Positions 46,834-58,854 of a stretch of 64,000 bases of DNA are shown here, piece by piece; the first letter of the stretch is position 1; each line of letters begins with the position of its first letter. The DNA is from Chromera velia (Eukaryota; Sar; Chromeraceae). Made by a program: the position numbers and the translations under genes. The notes beneath the pieces are model-generated. The model worked only from the letters and a program-made list of their open reading frames with translations. It had not been told where the DNA came from and made no database searches. The DNA lies in the NCBI GenBank assembly GCA_018398765.1, contig JAHBMJ010000609.1, positions 55,849-119,848 on the forward strand, read 5' to 3'.

Positions 46834-47684
46834 TGCTTGCGAAATTTGGAGACTTATGTGACTTATGTGATTGATTTCCTTCTCCCAAAGTAACTTATTT
46901 TGTTTCCCTCCGGACTGCATCAACCCACCTCAATGAGGTCTGCATTAATTCGCCCCGTCTGCCTGTATCTGTACCTCCACCCCTCGGCCCCCAGAGAGAG
47001 AGAGAGGGGAGCGATGTACTTTGGAGTCTTTGAAAGACCGAAAGAGAAGATTAGGGGGTCAAAGAAGATACGAAGAGAGAGAATCTAACTAAGCTTAATT
47101 CGCACCCATCTGCTGGATAAAAGTCAAGAGAACTTTGGAGGAAGCAACTTGACTGAATGAGGGAGGCTCTGGATCGATCCCATGGAGGGAGTCAGAAGAA
47201 GCACGGGGCTGTTCTCTCTCTGTTCACTGTGTTGAGGTATTTTGTTTGCACCCTTGGCATCCTTACTTTTCCTGTTCTGGTTCTCTTTCGACGTTTTGGT
47301 TTTCCTCCGTCTTTAGATGCCTGCCGGTCTTTGATGCGAAGAATAGGGGATTGGTTTTTGCTTTACTTTTGCTTCATGTATGTGTCGTTGGAGGACGACA
47401 TCAAAAGCTCCATGCGGCCTGGTACTGACACCCCCTCCTTCCTTTTATCACTTCCTCTCTCTTCCTCGCCCCTCAAGCTGTTATCCTTACAGCCAACTCA
47501 GTCTGTTCCTCTTTCTTCATTGTTTTTTTTTTTTTTTACAACATCTACCGACCGCTTCCATAGATCTCTCACTCCCTCTTCTCTCCCCCCTTCTATCTCC
47601 TTGTCTTCTCTTCCCCTTCTCCCACTTGCTCTCCCTACTGCCCCATCCCTCTCCACGCAGACAGGCAAGCAACCCCCCTTTTCC

Positions 47685-50247
47685 TCATCCACTGACAATG
47701 GTGTTCCCCGTACCCACGAAGGCTCCAAGACGCTCTGCCAGACTCTGCCCTCTCCCTGAACCTCCGGAAGACCTGCTGGCCCCGGAAAGCGAATTTCGCA
47801 TCCTCCCACTGGACCTGTGGGTGGCTGCAACCTGGGGGGCAACAGCCGAGAGGTCCAGTGTCCCCACGCCCCCCTTGCCGTCTCGGCTTCCCCTTCCCGG
47901 AGGAGGTGCCGCTCTGGTCTCTGACAGGACACCCGGGGTGATGGCCCCAGACTGGATCACCCCCGTGGCCTCAGGAGTCGCTGCCTTGACCTGACTGCCC
48001 AAGAGATCCATTGTCGCTCCCATAGTCTCCCCTGGAGGGGAGGTGGGCATTCCTTGTGAGGTGTCTGGTGGTGGTGGTGCTGTTGCGGTGTGGAGAGTGT
48101 CGAGAGGATCGTTCGGGTTGGCGTGCACTGGGCCTAGTGTCTGGGGTCCTGTGCGCATGTAGGTCCTCTGGGGGTTGTTGTTAGAGTCCCATGGGTAGTC
48201 TGGAGCGAGGGGGTCGAGCTCTCTCTGCGTCTTTCTCTCTATCCCCTTCGGCTTCGTCATCGCCTGGGCACCCTCAATGTCTTCCACTCTGACAGGATTT
48301 TTGGTGTCCAGGTTAGGCGACTCGGTGGAACCTGTTTTGGGTAAATAGCCCGCGAGGGGGACCGTACGTTGAGGGGATGTGAGGGCATTCCATGGGATGG
48401 TTCCCACAAACCTGCCGGAGGTGGCACCCGGAATGTCGTTAGTCTCTAGAGAGTAGAAGGGTTCTCCGTGGGTCCAGACTCTAGGCCTGGGTTTGTTTTT
48501 GTGAATCGGCCCGATGGTTTCCTTCTTCTGGAGTTTGGTCTGTTCTGCTTCTGCTGACATGCGCATGGGGCCTGTGGCAAGATAATTCTGGTCGACTGTG
48601 GTCCATTGAGGGAGTTCGTAAATGGGGTCAAGTGGGTGAGTGCCGCGGACACGTGCAACCCTAGTTTGAGGTCCGGTGATGCCCTTCACCTTGAGGCACA
48701 GGTCGGGTTTGGGGTTCTGTGTGACGTATCGAAAACAGGTGTGAGTCCTCAAATGATCGGGGAAGGTGCCTTCGATATCGCCCACATTCAAATTGGCGGT
48801 TCGGAGGAGACCTGTGGAGTCTGTGACGGGTCTGAAGAGAGATTTGGACTGCGTTCCTTCGATGTCCTTGTGGGCGTTGGTTTCTCTTCTGTAGGGGGGA
48901 GGGGGCACGGGGGCCTTCTCACAGGTGGGCAGGACGTAGTGTGGGTCTACTGGGTTTGTCTGCCTGAGTGTGTAGAAGTGCGCTTGGTGCACTAGGTTGG
49001 GTGTCGCACCGTCAACGTCGTCTGTCTTCAGGGATAGGTCCAGAGGTCTGTTTCTGAGGGGCTCTGTGCTGTGTCTGATGGCAGGGGACGGTCTGGTTTT
49101 GTCCATATCAGAGACATCAAACAGGTCAGGTTTTGCCATCAAAGCGTACTTGTTTATCGGTTGAGAGAACTCAATGTCCTTCAGACGGAGGGACGAGGAG
49201 TCATCCTGCAGAAGCGAAAATGAGAATACGGAAAGGCATAGAGAAAGTGAATACACGCATGAAAAAAAGAGGACAAAAGACAAACAGACGAGGAAGCAAG
49301 AACGCATCAATGGGAGAAGAGAAGTAGACGGAGGGGAAATACAGGACTGGACGACAGGGATGGGCTCAGAAGAAGAAACCGGAAACCAGAGAAGAGAAGC
49401 AGGATCTCCATGCTCCAAGGAAACAGAAGGCGACCCTTTTACAGAAGCAGAGTGCGCAAAAGAGGATGTAACACAAGTTTGAAACAAAACCATGGTCCTG
49501 TCATGCTGCAGAGAATCGAGAAGCTTTTCACCCAACCCCAATTCAGATGGGAGTTGTGCGGTGGCTGACTTAAGGCAACCTTTCTCTTCCTACACGCATA
49601 CGCACCTACACAGTCCCAGCTCCCTCCTTAGTAATGTCGAACCTCGATGAAGGGTTCAATCAAGGGAGCGGGATCCTTCCGACAATCACGAGGTTGGTCA
49701 GATGTTGATATATACACAGTAAAGGTGCTCAAGCTCACCTTGATGAACTGTTGAGTGGGGACAGGAAGGTCCTTTGCCCTGCATTTCTCGTGAATATGGA
49801 ACGGAGCAGAACGGGAATGAAGCGGGGGCATACACCATCATTATGCACACACTGTGCAGATGGCATGCTGCGACATGTATCTCACCAACAGAAGAACATG
49901 CACCTAGCGAGTCGCACTCCCTCTGATCCTCACTCATTTACTCTTTCTCGGTCACTCACAGACACATACACACATGAAGGTGCTTCGAGAAAGGCCGCAT
50001 GACGAGAGAGCCACGCATGCATGCAGAAGCCTGCTTATACGGAAGAAACGAAATGCTCTGCTGGCATGCACGCATACAGGAAGGATTCGAATACTCCGGC
50101 AGGTATGCATATATAGATATCACTTCCCTCATCCAAGCCCCCAGCTCACTTGATGGTATCGAGGTACATCGTGTCTTCTCTCCGAGGGAAGGGGAGGCCC
50201 TCGTCCCTCGCGACCGTATCGGTAGGGAGGAACGTCGCTTGGGGCAT
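47685..50247 (-). CDS. D-[IV]-x-G-[AT] repeat protein, 3 exons, unknown function
   Basis: Predicted 552 residues. Exons 50247-50150, 49778-49739 and 49205-47685; GT/AG, and phases close. Starting in exon 3, at least five units share the pattern L-x-[VTK]-x-D-[IV]-x-G-[AT]-x-P followed ~20-30 residues later by T-x-P-[LV]-D-P-x-Y-x-L-P: DDVDGATP, NPVDPHYVLP, GDIEGTFP, HPLDPIYELP, NDIPGATS, EDIEGAQA, DPLAPDYPW. The C-terminal ~120 residues are Pro/Gly/Ser/Thr-rich and probably disordered. There is no signal peptide or membrane segment. From memory, similar D-I-x-G-A repeat proteins occur in flagellated and apicomplexan protists, which would fit a cytoskeletal or flagellar role, but I cannot name the family with confidence. 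Confidence 0.8.
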
Positions 50248-50955
50248 GGCTGCAGTCGTTGTCATTCTTTCGGTTGCTGGGAAAACTTTTGGCTTAACTT
50301 AGTGTCGTTGGCGCAAGAAGAGCTGAAACGAAAGAAACCAGAACCCGTGAAATGTCCTCCGAGATCGAGTGTTCGAACGAAGGCCTCGGTGATGGGAATC
50401 ACGTCAATTTTATACCGAGTCTCCTTCTCGAATGACTGCACGTACGTACATATACGCGAGCTCAGAATTAAGAACTTCGCGCGATCGAAAATGCGCGCTG
50501 ACCAAGTGAACCTGACACGCGCGCGCGACTTTGCGCCAGCAACGGCTAAAGCCAACTTTGTCGCCTCACTTACTTATGAGATGGAACGATAGCAGTGCTG
50601 CGAAGAGCTGTATTCCAAATTGCAGCAAAGACATGCAATAACATGCAAGGATATGCAAGGATCAACAGTAGACAGTGGTTCAGACTAACAAGAGTTGTAG
50701 GGATGGTGAAGGCTAGAATTCGTATAACAGTGATCAGATCATATCAGATCGATAGTAATCTCTAAGAGATACAACAGATTTATCGATAATGTAACCAGTT
50801 TTTGTTTTCTTTTTTAAATTGGTCTAGATTCAATTTAACTAAAACTAGGATCAAAATTTCACTTTTTGGCTTGCTAGTGTAATCTAAAATAATCTAAAGA
50901 TCAATTGATTTCACTGTATAATTTTCATAGATAAGTGTTGATCGATCATTAAATT
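50248..50955. promoter_or_regulatory. 5' flank of the D-I-x-G repeat gene, then AT-rich boundary
   Basis: 50248-50600 is GC-balanced and must include the promoter of the minus-strand repeat-protein gene. It holds CGCGCGCG near 50520 and TACGTACGTACATATACGCG near 50440, but no assignable core element. From about 50690 it becomes AT-rich up to the left LTR-like repeat. Confidence 0.3.
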
Positions 50956-51252
50956 TGTGACGTGAGTGTGGGTTGAGGGGCGAGCGGATGCGAGCACCTC
51001 GACCGACCGCCGCAATCGGTGTTGCCGCCGCGATGATGAGAGAGTCAGAGCGCGTGTGTGCATTGCGGAACCGAAGTTGAAAGTGAGCGTGCGCGTCGTT
51101 ACATACATTTTAGCCACGTAAATTTCCACCCACGTTTCTCTTACGTGTGAGCATCAGACCAGACTGACAGCAAGCCAGACGCTAGAAACACAAACAGCGA
51201 TGGTCTTTCCGACTGACAAACCTTATACTGCCTAGACCATATTCACGTAACA
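50956..51252. repeat. left LTR-like direct repeat
   Basis: 297-bp segment starting TGTGACGTGAGTG and ending CACGTAACA, so its tips are short inverted repeats (TGTGACG / CGTaACA) as in LTRs. It matches 57450-57762 in order along its whole length, e.g. CTCGACCGACCGCCG, ATGATGAGAGAGTCAG, CTGACAGCAAGCCAGACGCT and GTCTTTCCGACTGACAAACC. No gag-pol reading frame of LTR type is visible between the copies. Confidence 0.7.
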
Positions 51253-51984
51253 GGTGCTAGCAGAGTTTTTGTTCTGACAAAGGGGAGAAGACACTGTTGT
51301 TGTTCAAGACAGGCGTCGTTCGTTGATTGAACCCACGTTCAATCAAGTGAACCCATGACGTATGGTTAACAATGTCAGAGCATCAGCATGCAGTCTTGTT
51401 GTACAGTTGTTTGTGACCAGTTAGAAGTTACAGATCAGTAGAGAGCCCTGTAATACAGCAGTAGAACTCAGTAGAAAGATGAGAACATTCTTCGATAGAA
51501 CCGAAGAAGTGTTTGCGCTTGAAGGAAAGATAGAACAATAAATATCATCTCCATCATCAAGTATTCAAAAAGAGTTGTACGGACTTCGATGCTATAATTG
51601 TAGAGATGTACCGACTTGTATGTACCTTTTATCATAACAGGCCCACCGAGCAAAGAGAGATCGCCACGCAGGTAGAGCCGGCAACTTCACCTGCAGGGAA
51701 TAAGAAAAAATGCAGGTGAGCTCGTCATCTCTCTCACAAGGCATCGTCCAACATCGAGTTTGAAAAGAACCATCAGACTGTGATAAAGCAGCAGAAACAG
51801 ATAAAAACTTTGAGGTGGGGAGCATCAAAGAGTGGAGCTGTCCCTGCAGCTTCACCATTGAGGAGAGAAAAATGCGTCGCCCATAGAATTGTGTGAGGAG
51901 AGGTATGCACGGATCATGTACTAGCGAAACATTGTTTTGCTAGCATCAAAACCTTGCCAAAATTTTGCTCACATGTGGTACTTT

Positions 51985-52494
51985 TATTATTACAGACAGA
52001 GAGGATGAGATAATTCCGTGCACAAAAGTCCGTGTACAAAAGCCGCGTACAAAAGTTTTTTGCTGTTCCGCGACAAAATCTGTGCACGCGGAACAGCAAA
52101 TTCCTGCAAGCAGATTTCCGCGTGCAAAAGTTGTCCGCGTGTAAAGATTTCTTAGATTTGCATACGGATTTTTGTTTTTGGTATGCCGTATACAAAAGTT
52201 GCCATCCGTCTGTACAAGTTGTTGACTGTGTCACAAAAGGATGAATGGAGCTGATAGACTGAAACAAACATTTACAAGCGGCCGCTTTCCGTAAACCTTT
52301 ATTTATGGCATCAATAACATTTGCACGTAGAAATACCGCACACATCTTAACTTCTGCATGCAGAATCGTGCAACATTTGTGTGTGGAATTCCACATTCGT
52401 GCAGACGGATTTTAGGCCAAAACTTTTGCATACGGCTTTTGTGCACAGACTTTTATGCACGGAATTATTTCATCCTCTCTGTCTGTGATAATAC
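51985..52494. mobile_element. ~510-bp terminal-inverted-repeat element (MITE-like)
   Basis: The left arm begins ATTATTACAGACAGAGAGG, and the right arm reads the reverse complement ending near 52494; they pair over at least 70 bases with few mismatches, and weaker pairing extends to about 51920 and 52545. The body repeats a 13-base phrase, CCG-[TC]-[GA]-TACAAAAG, in several places. No coding capacity. Confidence 0.7.
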
Positions 52495-52545
52495 CAAAAT
52501 TTCGTTTAGCTACCAAACTTTCGCTAACCAGTGTCTAGCAAGCCT

Positions 52546-53495
52546 CTATGATACCTGTGCAACACATTTGTAACACTGTGCAACCTAGTGGACCACACCT
52601 AGGGACCACACTTAGTCTTATATGTAAATTTTACCCCAATTTCGGTCATCTTGAATAGGAACCTAAATGATTGATACACACAAACGGCTAAAACTACCAG
52701 ATAAAGCACATCATGCTGAATTATGTTGGGTGGTTTATATCTGTGCAATCGTGATGGTAAGTTATATTATAGTGTCTCAAAGTTGAACGATGTCATATTG
52801 CCAGGTTTTGTTCTTTTTGATTACATGTTTTTTAGTTGGTCTAAAAGGCTCTACAATGTCTGTTGTGTACTTTAAAGTGATGTTGGGCTGCTGTAGGCTG
52901 CTGTTGGGCCATTTGTACTGTTGGGCACCGCCTAACAGGCCCAACACAGCCCAACAGACCCTAAACCTAACAGAACCTGGCGACAGAGCTGGAGGAGATA
53001 AAAACATAGCCCAACATTTGAAAGACAAAGTTTTAACTAGCCCAACATGATGATCCAAAATCTGCTTCATATGCTAGTTTCAATGGTTTTTTCATATTCT
53101 ATCAGAATCTGATTCTATAACATTTTAACAGATATAGCTAAAGCAGGGGGGGCATCTGGAGTGCGGCCTAGTGTGGCCCTCTAGCCGTGCAACACGTATG
53201 TAACAGTGTGTAACACGTATATAACAGTATGCAACACTCTCATAAAATTTTTTTAATTTTCCCTAAACAGGTTAACTATTGTTAAATACAGTGTTTGCTT
53301 GTTAATGATACCCAAAGTTGTTTTTGTTATTCAGTTTTGAAGTGTTTTTGAGTGCGCTGCAGACAAAAATTTTTTTTTGATACCTTTTTTATCATCTTTT
53401 ACCAAAATTTCATAAGCTTTAAACTTTTACCAAACTTTCGCTTTACCAAACTTTCACAAGCTAAAAGTCTCTGCCAATGTTTCGCCACTGCATGA
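52546..53495. other. AT-rich intra-element sequence, no gene
   Basis: Mostly AT-rich. A GC patch at 52885-52975 contains alternating GTTGGGC and GCCCAAC words that can fold on themselves. ACCAAACTTTCGC / ACCAAAATTTC words near 53400-53450 echo the flanks of the MITE-like element (52488-52525), hinting at more copies of the same ends. No coding region recognised. Confidence 0.4.
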
Positions 53496-53498
53496 CCT

Positions 53499-53954
53499 GT
53501 GGGAGATACGGGGAGACAGAAAAGATATGGAGTCATAATGGAGAGCCCATATAAAATCCCTACTCCCTATACTAAGCAGATTGCCCCAAAGAGCAGCATA
53601 CCTCCCAGCAGTCCAAGCAAAAAGCAAAAGCTGATGACAGAAAAAGAGGTGGAGGAGGTGGAGACGGTATTCCGAGAGAGAATATCGCTCTCTCAGGTAG
53701 AGGAGACGAAGCAACAAGTGGTAATCAACGTGTTTACGCTCTTTGCACAGTCAGAGAGAGCCCAGATAGATGAAGAGTTGAAGGAGGTGATCAAGACGCA
53801 ACGTAAGAAATGGCGCCTTGCTTTTATAGATGTGGTGGGAAGAAAAACAAGTGTGTCAAAAGAGGAGAGAGTGTCGTTGATGGGACCAGCAGAGCAGAAG
53901 GCATACAAAAAGGAGTGCCGCCGTCGATCAGCCCCATCTCACGGGAGATGAAAT
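53499..53954 (+). CDS. unidentified 150-codon frame, possibly transposon ORF fragment
   Basis: Open frame of 150 codons with mixed charged composition (MTEKEVEEVETVFRERISLS, then QKAYKKECRRRS). It precedes the LINE frame, so it may be a remnant of the element's first ORF or endonuclease linker, but no endonuclease motif is seen. The region 53955-54290 after it is broken by stops in all frames. Confidence 0.3.
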
Positions 53955-54299
53955 GCTTTCCTAATGGCGATGGGATCATCTACGTCGATCTCCACAAGCC
54001 AAACCATGAAAGTTTGAAGCAGTGAGAGAGAGATGTGACTCTAGACGTCAAGCTATGACAGAAAGAGAAGGAGAAAGGCAATGGCACTCATGGAAAATTT
54101 GCCTGTGAATCGGATTCTTAATCGGACTATTTGCAGATGAGAGACGACAGGAGAGAGTGGAACTTTGAAATAAACAGTTCAGGTTGAGAGTGGTTAAGAG
54201 ATCGAGGGAGGGAGAGGAGAATGATTTGAGACTAGCTCGCGGTAGAGCTGTTTCAGCTGGGTTTTGACATGTAGTGTTAGGACCTAGCACAGCTTATAG

Positions 54300-56627
54300 T
54301 ATATGTAGACGCTTGGGGACAAGAGGCCTGACCCAGAAGGTAGACGATAAAAGAGAGAGGCATGGTTTGATTCGGAATGTAAAGCTTTACAGAAAGAGGT
54401 TAGAGAGGCAGACGAGAGATGGAAGCTAGTGAGAGATGGAAATGGAAGGGGAATAGAGTTTGATAGACTGCAGAGGCTTCTCCGGGCCTGTCATACTCTG
54501 TTTAAAAGAAAAAGAGTTGCGTGGGAGAGAGCACAAGCCCGGAGAGTACAAGAAGAATTGTTAAAAGACCCGCTTGCTATGTGGAGGAGAAAGAAAAAAG
54601 CTGCCTCAGCTGGGGGAGCCTCCCGTCCTTCTCCACATGAGTTCTCGAATCATTGGGCGGGGGTGTTTGAAGACAAGAATGAAGAGCCTCTCCTTTCCGC
54701 CCTCCCATCTACCCCTCCTCCTTTCTACCCTTCTATTTTGCCCTTCCCTTTCCATCAAATCTCCTCTGCTTTAAAGAAAATGAATAAAAAGAAAGCCTCC
54801 AGCCTTAAAGGAATCTCCCCCGCTCAGCTTGACCTTTGTTTTGCGCACTCGGCGCTCTCTCGTTTTTTACTTTTTGTTTTATTTAATTGTATGCATATCT
54901 TTGCGTACTGGCCTCCCTCCTAGAATGTGCTGCGTATCTGCCCTGTCCGTAAAGGCCCTGCTTCTCCCTCTTCCAATGAATGGAGGCCTATTCATATTAT
55001 CAACCCTTTCATAAAACTTTTTGATTTGCTGATGGACGGCCGTGTGTGCTCTCAAGTTGAGCTTGACGTTAGGCAGTTAGGTTTCAGACAAGGGGTGGGA
55101 ACGAGGGAAGGGGTAGGCACGCTTGTCTCTGCCATTCTCTCTTCTAAAAAGAAAAAGAAAGCTCTGCTGGCAGGCTTTTTTAATTTTGTCAAAGCCTTCA
55201 ATACTGTGCCGAGAGGTAAGCTGATTCAGAAACTGAGAAGAGAAGGTGTGTGTGAGGCAGATATGTGTATGATAAGTGTAATGTACAGGGAGGTCTAGAA
55301 AAAGGTAGATGGGGACTCTTTGCGTTTTTGGGAGGGCGCTGGGGTAAAATAAGGTGATACTCTCTCTCCCATTCTCTTTCTTATCTATATCAATGACCTT
55401 CCCCGTGTGTGTTCAGTTAGTAAGAACGAGGGGGCCATAGACAGAGAAGCAGAAGGAGCAGGATGGTCAGACAGCAGAATGGGGAAGGGCAGCGTCGAGG
55501 AGCCTGAGAGAGAGCCTGAACCTGTCCTCCTTGACAACTGCATCTTAGGCAGTCTGGGGTATGCAGATGATCTTTGTTTCCTTGCTCATTCCGTCTCAGA
55601 TCTGTAAAAGAAGTTCTCAGCCTTAGAAGGGTATTGCAAGGAATGAGGATTGACTGTAAACTTAAAGAAAATGAAAATCTTGCGCCTGTCTGCCTTGGCT
55701 CTAGGGCAGTCTGCAGGTAGAGTCATGTATGGTAGGAGGGAAGTTGAATGGACATCCGAATATAAATATCTGGGGTGTGTTTTCTTTAAAAAGGGGTGCT
55801 TAAACAAGATAATTGAGTCCTATATTGCTTCTGCTTTGCGGGCTCTAGGAGGGGTAATTGGATTGATTGCGAGCATAGGCCCGCTCAGCATTGATGCGCA
55901 GGTAACAGTCTTTAGAGCCTGCTGGACCCCCGTAGCGTTCTACTGCCTTGAATGTCTGCCAGTGCGGGATGCAAACCTGCTCGCTCTTGATGCTTTGCAG
56001 CTTCGGTTTGCCCGTTGGTGTGGTCATTTGTCTACTTGTAGCCTCCACCTGCCCTCTCTTTGCATCCTTGGTCTTCTTCCCTGCAAAGCCCTTCTCTGCT
56101 CCCACGTGGCTGACTGGTGGCACTCTCTTTCCATCACAATACACACTATTCCTGCAGCCATGTTGCGTACCTGGAAGAATGACTGCTGCCAACAATTCAC
56201 AAGGTCTATAGACAGGCTGCTTCATTGGGCTGATTTGTTTTCTGTCCGCTCGCTGAGGGTCGAGCCCAATCTGTCTTCCCAATACGGGCAGAATGGTCAT
56301 AGGGCACAAGGCACCGGCTCACTTTTCTTCAAGGGCAAGGTGAGACAAACAGTTACAAAGGAATGCATGAAGGCTTCTGAGGATGATGGGCAATCTTTCT
56401 CTCACTTTCCCCTCCTTGCTAGACTCACCCCTGTGCAGCGCGACTTCCCGTCCTCCCGACGTATGTTTGTCTTCCTCCTGTGCAGCAAGTCGTCCTCCAG
56501 TGTTCCTTCCGTCTCTGCCCTTCCCTGTTCTGCCCTGTTGGTTACGGATGGCTCGATCTTTTTTTTTGCGCATGCTGATATACAACCCGATGGGCGGGTA
56601 AGGTGGGCTGCCTGTTGGTTGCTCTGA
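54300..56627 (+). pseudogene. LINE-type reverse transcriptase / RNase H pseudogene
   Basis: One reading frame runs from about 54300 to 56627 without frameshift but with several in-frame stops (including 54306, 54921, 55296, 55350, 55604 and 55646). In order it shows AWFDSECKALQKEV (post-endonuclease linker), NKKKASSLKGISPAQLD, EWRPIHIINPFIKLFDLL, a palm A motif NFVKAFNTVPR, GDTLSPILFLIYINDL, the palm C motif GYADDLCFLAHS, LTVNLKKMKIL, YKYLGCVFF, and near the end LVTDGSIFFF resembling an RNase H start. This is non-LTR (jockey/I-like) order. The motif A aspartates are Asn, so the product would be inactive. Described only as a broken element copy. Confidence 0.85.
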
Positions 56628-57449
56628 TAGAAAGCTGTGCACCTATAGAGCCTGCTGCCGGTGTGTAGATGATTTTATTTATCGGCTCTCTGTTTGCCCC
56701 CGATGGACTGCTGAATAAGGCTTTTTGTAGTGGTTGGCATTAATTCAATCAGACCGCTTCACTCGTTATAACTCACCCTTTGCATCCGCCTCCTTTTCTG
56801 ATCTGGGGGTTCGCAAGTTCATCACATCGCTCTTGCACTCTCAACCCTCTCTCCTCTTTATGGTTTCTCGTCATATTGTAGTAAATGATTGATTAGATTA
56901 AGTTTGAATAACTGTCGTCCACTTAGCTTGCAGTTGGTATAATTGAACAGACCCATGCATGTATGCGCCGCCCGGGAGTTCTAACTCCACCTAGGGTTTA
57001 GCATCAATCAATCAATCATGTCTTCGTTTCAATTTGTACCTCAAGGACGCCTGAAGAAGTCACGATATGATTGTTTCGACTCGTGTTTATGTGCTTTGAG
57101 CCCTGCAGCTTCGAGCATGCAGCTAGGCAGGCAGTTTCGATTTGGTGTGAGGACACTACCACTTGAGGGCTCCGTGAGAGAGAGACGGAGCTAGATGGAT
57201 GAGGTGAGGGAGATTGCGTACAACATCTGACAGAGAAAAACGAAATTTTTTTATATATGAAAGACACCGGGGATGTTTTGTTTTCAGATTATTTCAGGTT
57301 ACAAGAGTGAACGAATTGCACTCAAGGGTGCATAGTTCAAGTTGTGTTTGCATTAAATAAGATGGATTCCCTTATTTAGACTCCTATGACATTGTTTCGA
57401 TCAGAAAGAAGAAAACGATCGAGGACGATCATCTTTGAGAGGGGGCATG
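56628..57449. other. LINE 3' region and spacer
   Basis: 56628-57000 continues as the apparent 3' untranslated part of the LINE copy and ends in (ATCA)n at 57002-57016, the kind of short-tandem tail found on some LINEs. 57017-57449 holds no gene; AT-rich patches and a GAGAGAGA stretch occur. Confidence 0.4.
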
Positions 57450-57762
57450 TGTGACGTGAGTGTAGGTCAAGGGGTGAGCGGATGCGAGCGCCTCGACCGA
57501 CCGCCGGCCGCGATCGGTGTTGCCGCCACGATGATGAGAGAGTCAGTGCGCATACGTGTATTGCGGAACCGAGGTTGAAAGTGAGCGCGTATATCGTTGC
57601 ATGCATTTTAGCCAGTGTAATAGCCATATGAATCACCAGCCGCGTTTCTGTTGCGTGTGAGCATGAGATCAGACTGACAGCAAGCCAGACGCTGAAAATA
57701 AAAACAGTGACGGTCTTTCCGACTGACAAACCTTATACTGCCTAGACCATGTTCACGTTACA
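57450..57762. repeat. right LTR-like direct repeat
   Basis: 313-bp counterpart of 50956-51252 in the same orientation, starting TGTGACGTGAGTG and ending CACGTTACA. Small insertions (e.g. CCGG near 57505 and ATAGCCATATG near 57620) account for the extra length. Flanks are AAATT before the left copy and GAATT after the right copy, a possible imperfect 4-5 bp target duplication. Confidence 0.7.
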
Positions 57763-58854
57763 GAATTAGTCATAGAATTATTAGTCTTAGTAATACTTTA
57801 TTATGATCAGCTGAACTTATAGGTCAATCGCGATCGAAGCACATTAATGCATCATATTATGAATAAGTTGAATCGTGATCATCTTGGTGAATCCAAGGTG
57901 ATCATACAGAAAATTCATGCATACAGAGCGTTGTTTTCACTTCGGACATCGACATTGCCAGCGAAACTTTGGATTGAAAGACGCCCCGTCTGACCCAGGC
58001 CTCGACACCTTAAAGATTCGGACACACAAGCAATGTGAAGAACGGCGACAAATGCCTAGCCCATTGGCAACAAGAAGAGCGAAGACGGTCCGATCGAAAC
58101 ATGAAAAGGAAGAGACAAAAAGATGCTTGGACAGAAGCCACCAAAAGACAACTACCAAGATCTAGTTTTTTAAATCTACTGGCTGCAGCAGATTGGGAAT
58201 GCGAGACACAGCGACACTGCACGGTGGACGATGCGAGAGAAAGGGAGATAGATAGATGGATAGATCGAGATAGAGAGATAGAGAGGGAGAGAAGGACAGG
58301 GAAATCACCCGAGGGAACTCAAAACCCTCTCCACGTCTCGAACACGGATGGGATACCAGAAACTGCACTCTTTTCTGTACATCCGTGCGTCTGACTCATG
58401 CGAACGTTCCAAAATTGACGCCACAAAGTCAAAAAACTACCAGCAGAACATCAGAGTCAAAACGGAAGGAAGGACGCATGCAGGAAAGGAAAACATAAGG
58501 ATCGAAACGACGAACGCAAACACCAACCAGGAAAAGCAAGCGCGCACCCAAGGAATTGGACAATTCTGTTTAAAACGCCGTGCCATACACCGCTCTCCAT
58601 CTTCTCTCACTAGACTCGCCTAGCTCATCTGTTTACACAAAGACATTCAAGTTCAAATTCATCCATCCACTCCACTACGCATAAGATCCACTCACTCATT
58701 CATTCATACAGGACAAAACAGGACAGGACACAGGGGGGCCTTTCTTCTCTCTCTTTATGGAGAACCCGCGATGGCACTACACATCTTTCCCTCCTCCCCC
58801 CCCTCCTTTCTCCTTGATTCCCGCCCTTCTTTTCTCTTACAGCAGCGCTCTCAC
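57763..58854. other. spacer, no supported gene
   Basis: AT-rich at first, then purine-rich, with AGATAGAT/GAGAGA runs at 58235-58290. Short frames on both strands are compositionally biased. 58600-58854 is probably 3' UTR of the SnoaL-like gene. Confidence 0.4.

Larger units (their letters stand above)
43519..47684. other. spacer with repeats and relics, no supported intact gene
   Basis: 43519-43800 is the LRR 5' flank and probably its promoter. 43800-46900 is AT-rich and holds the inverted-repeat element, a tRNA-like sequence, a repetitive block at 45240-45560 and a broken coding relic near 46.7 kb (all listed separately). 46900-47684 is pyrimidine-rich, with a T13 run near 47528, and is probably 3' UTR of the next gene. 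Long frames on the + strand at 47150-47990 are Ser/Leu/Pro low-complexity and antisense to a well-supported exon. Confidence 0.45.

Noticed and set aside
47150-47994. Plus-strand frames of 60-200 codons as a gene
   Set aside because: Ser/Leu/Pro low-complexity composition from pyrimidine-rich DNA, partly antisense to a supported exon, with no motif.
54300-56627. Alternative genetic code (TAR for Gln, TGA for Trp) to explain the stops in the reverse transcriptase
   Set aside because: The catalytic Asp residues are also changed, and all other genes in the window use TAA/TGA as normal ends, so decay is the simpler reading.
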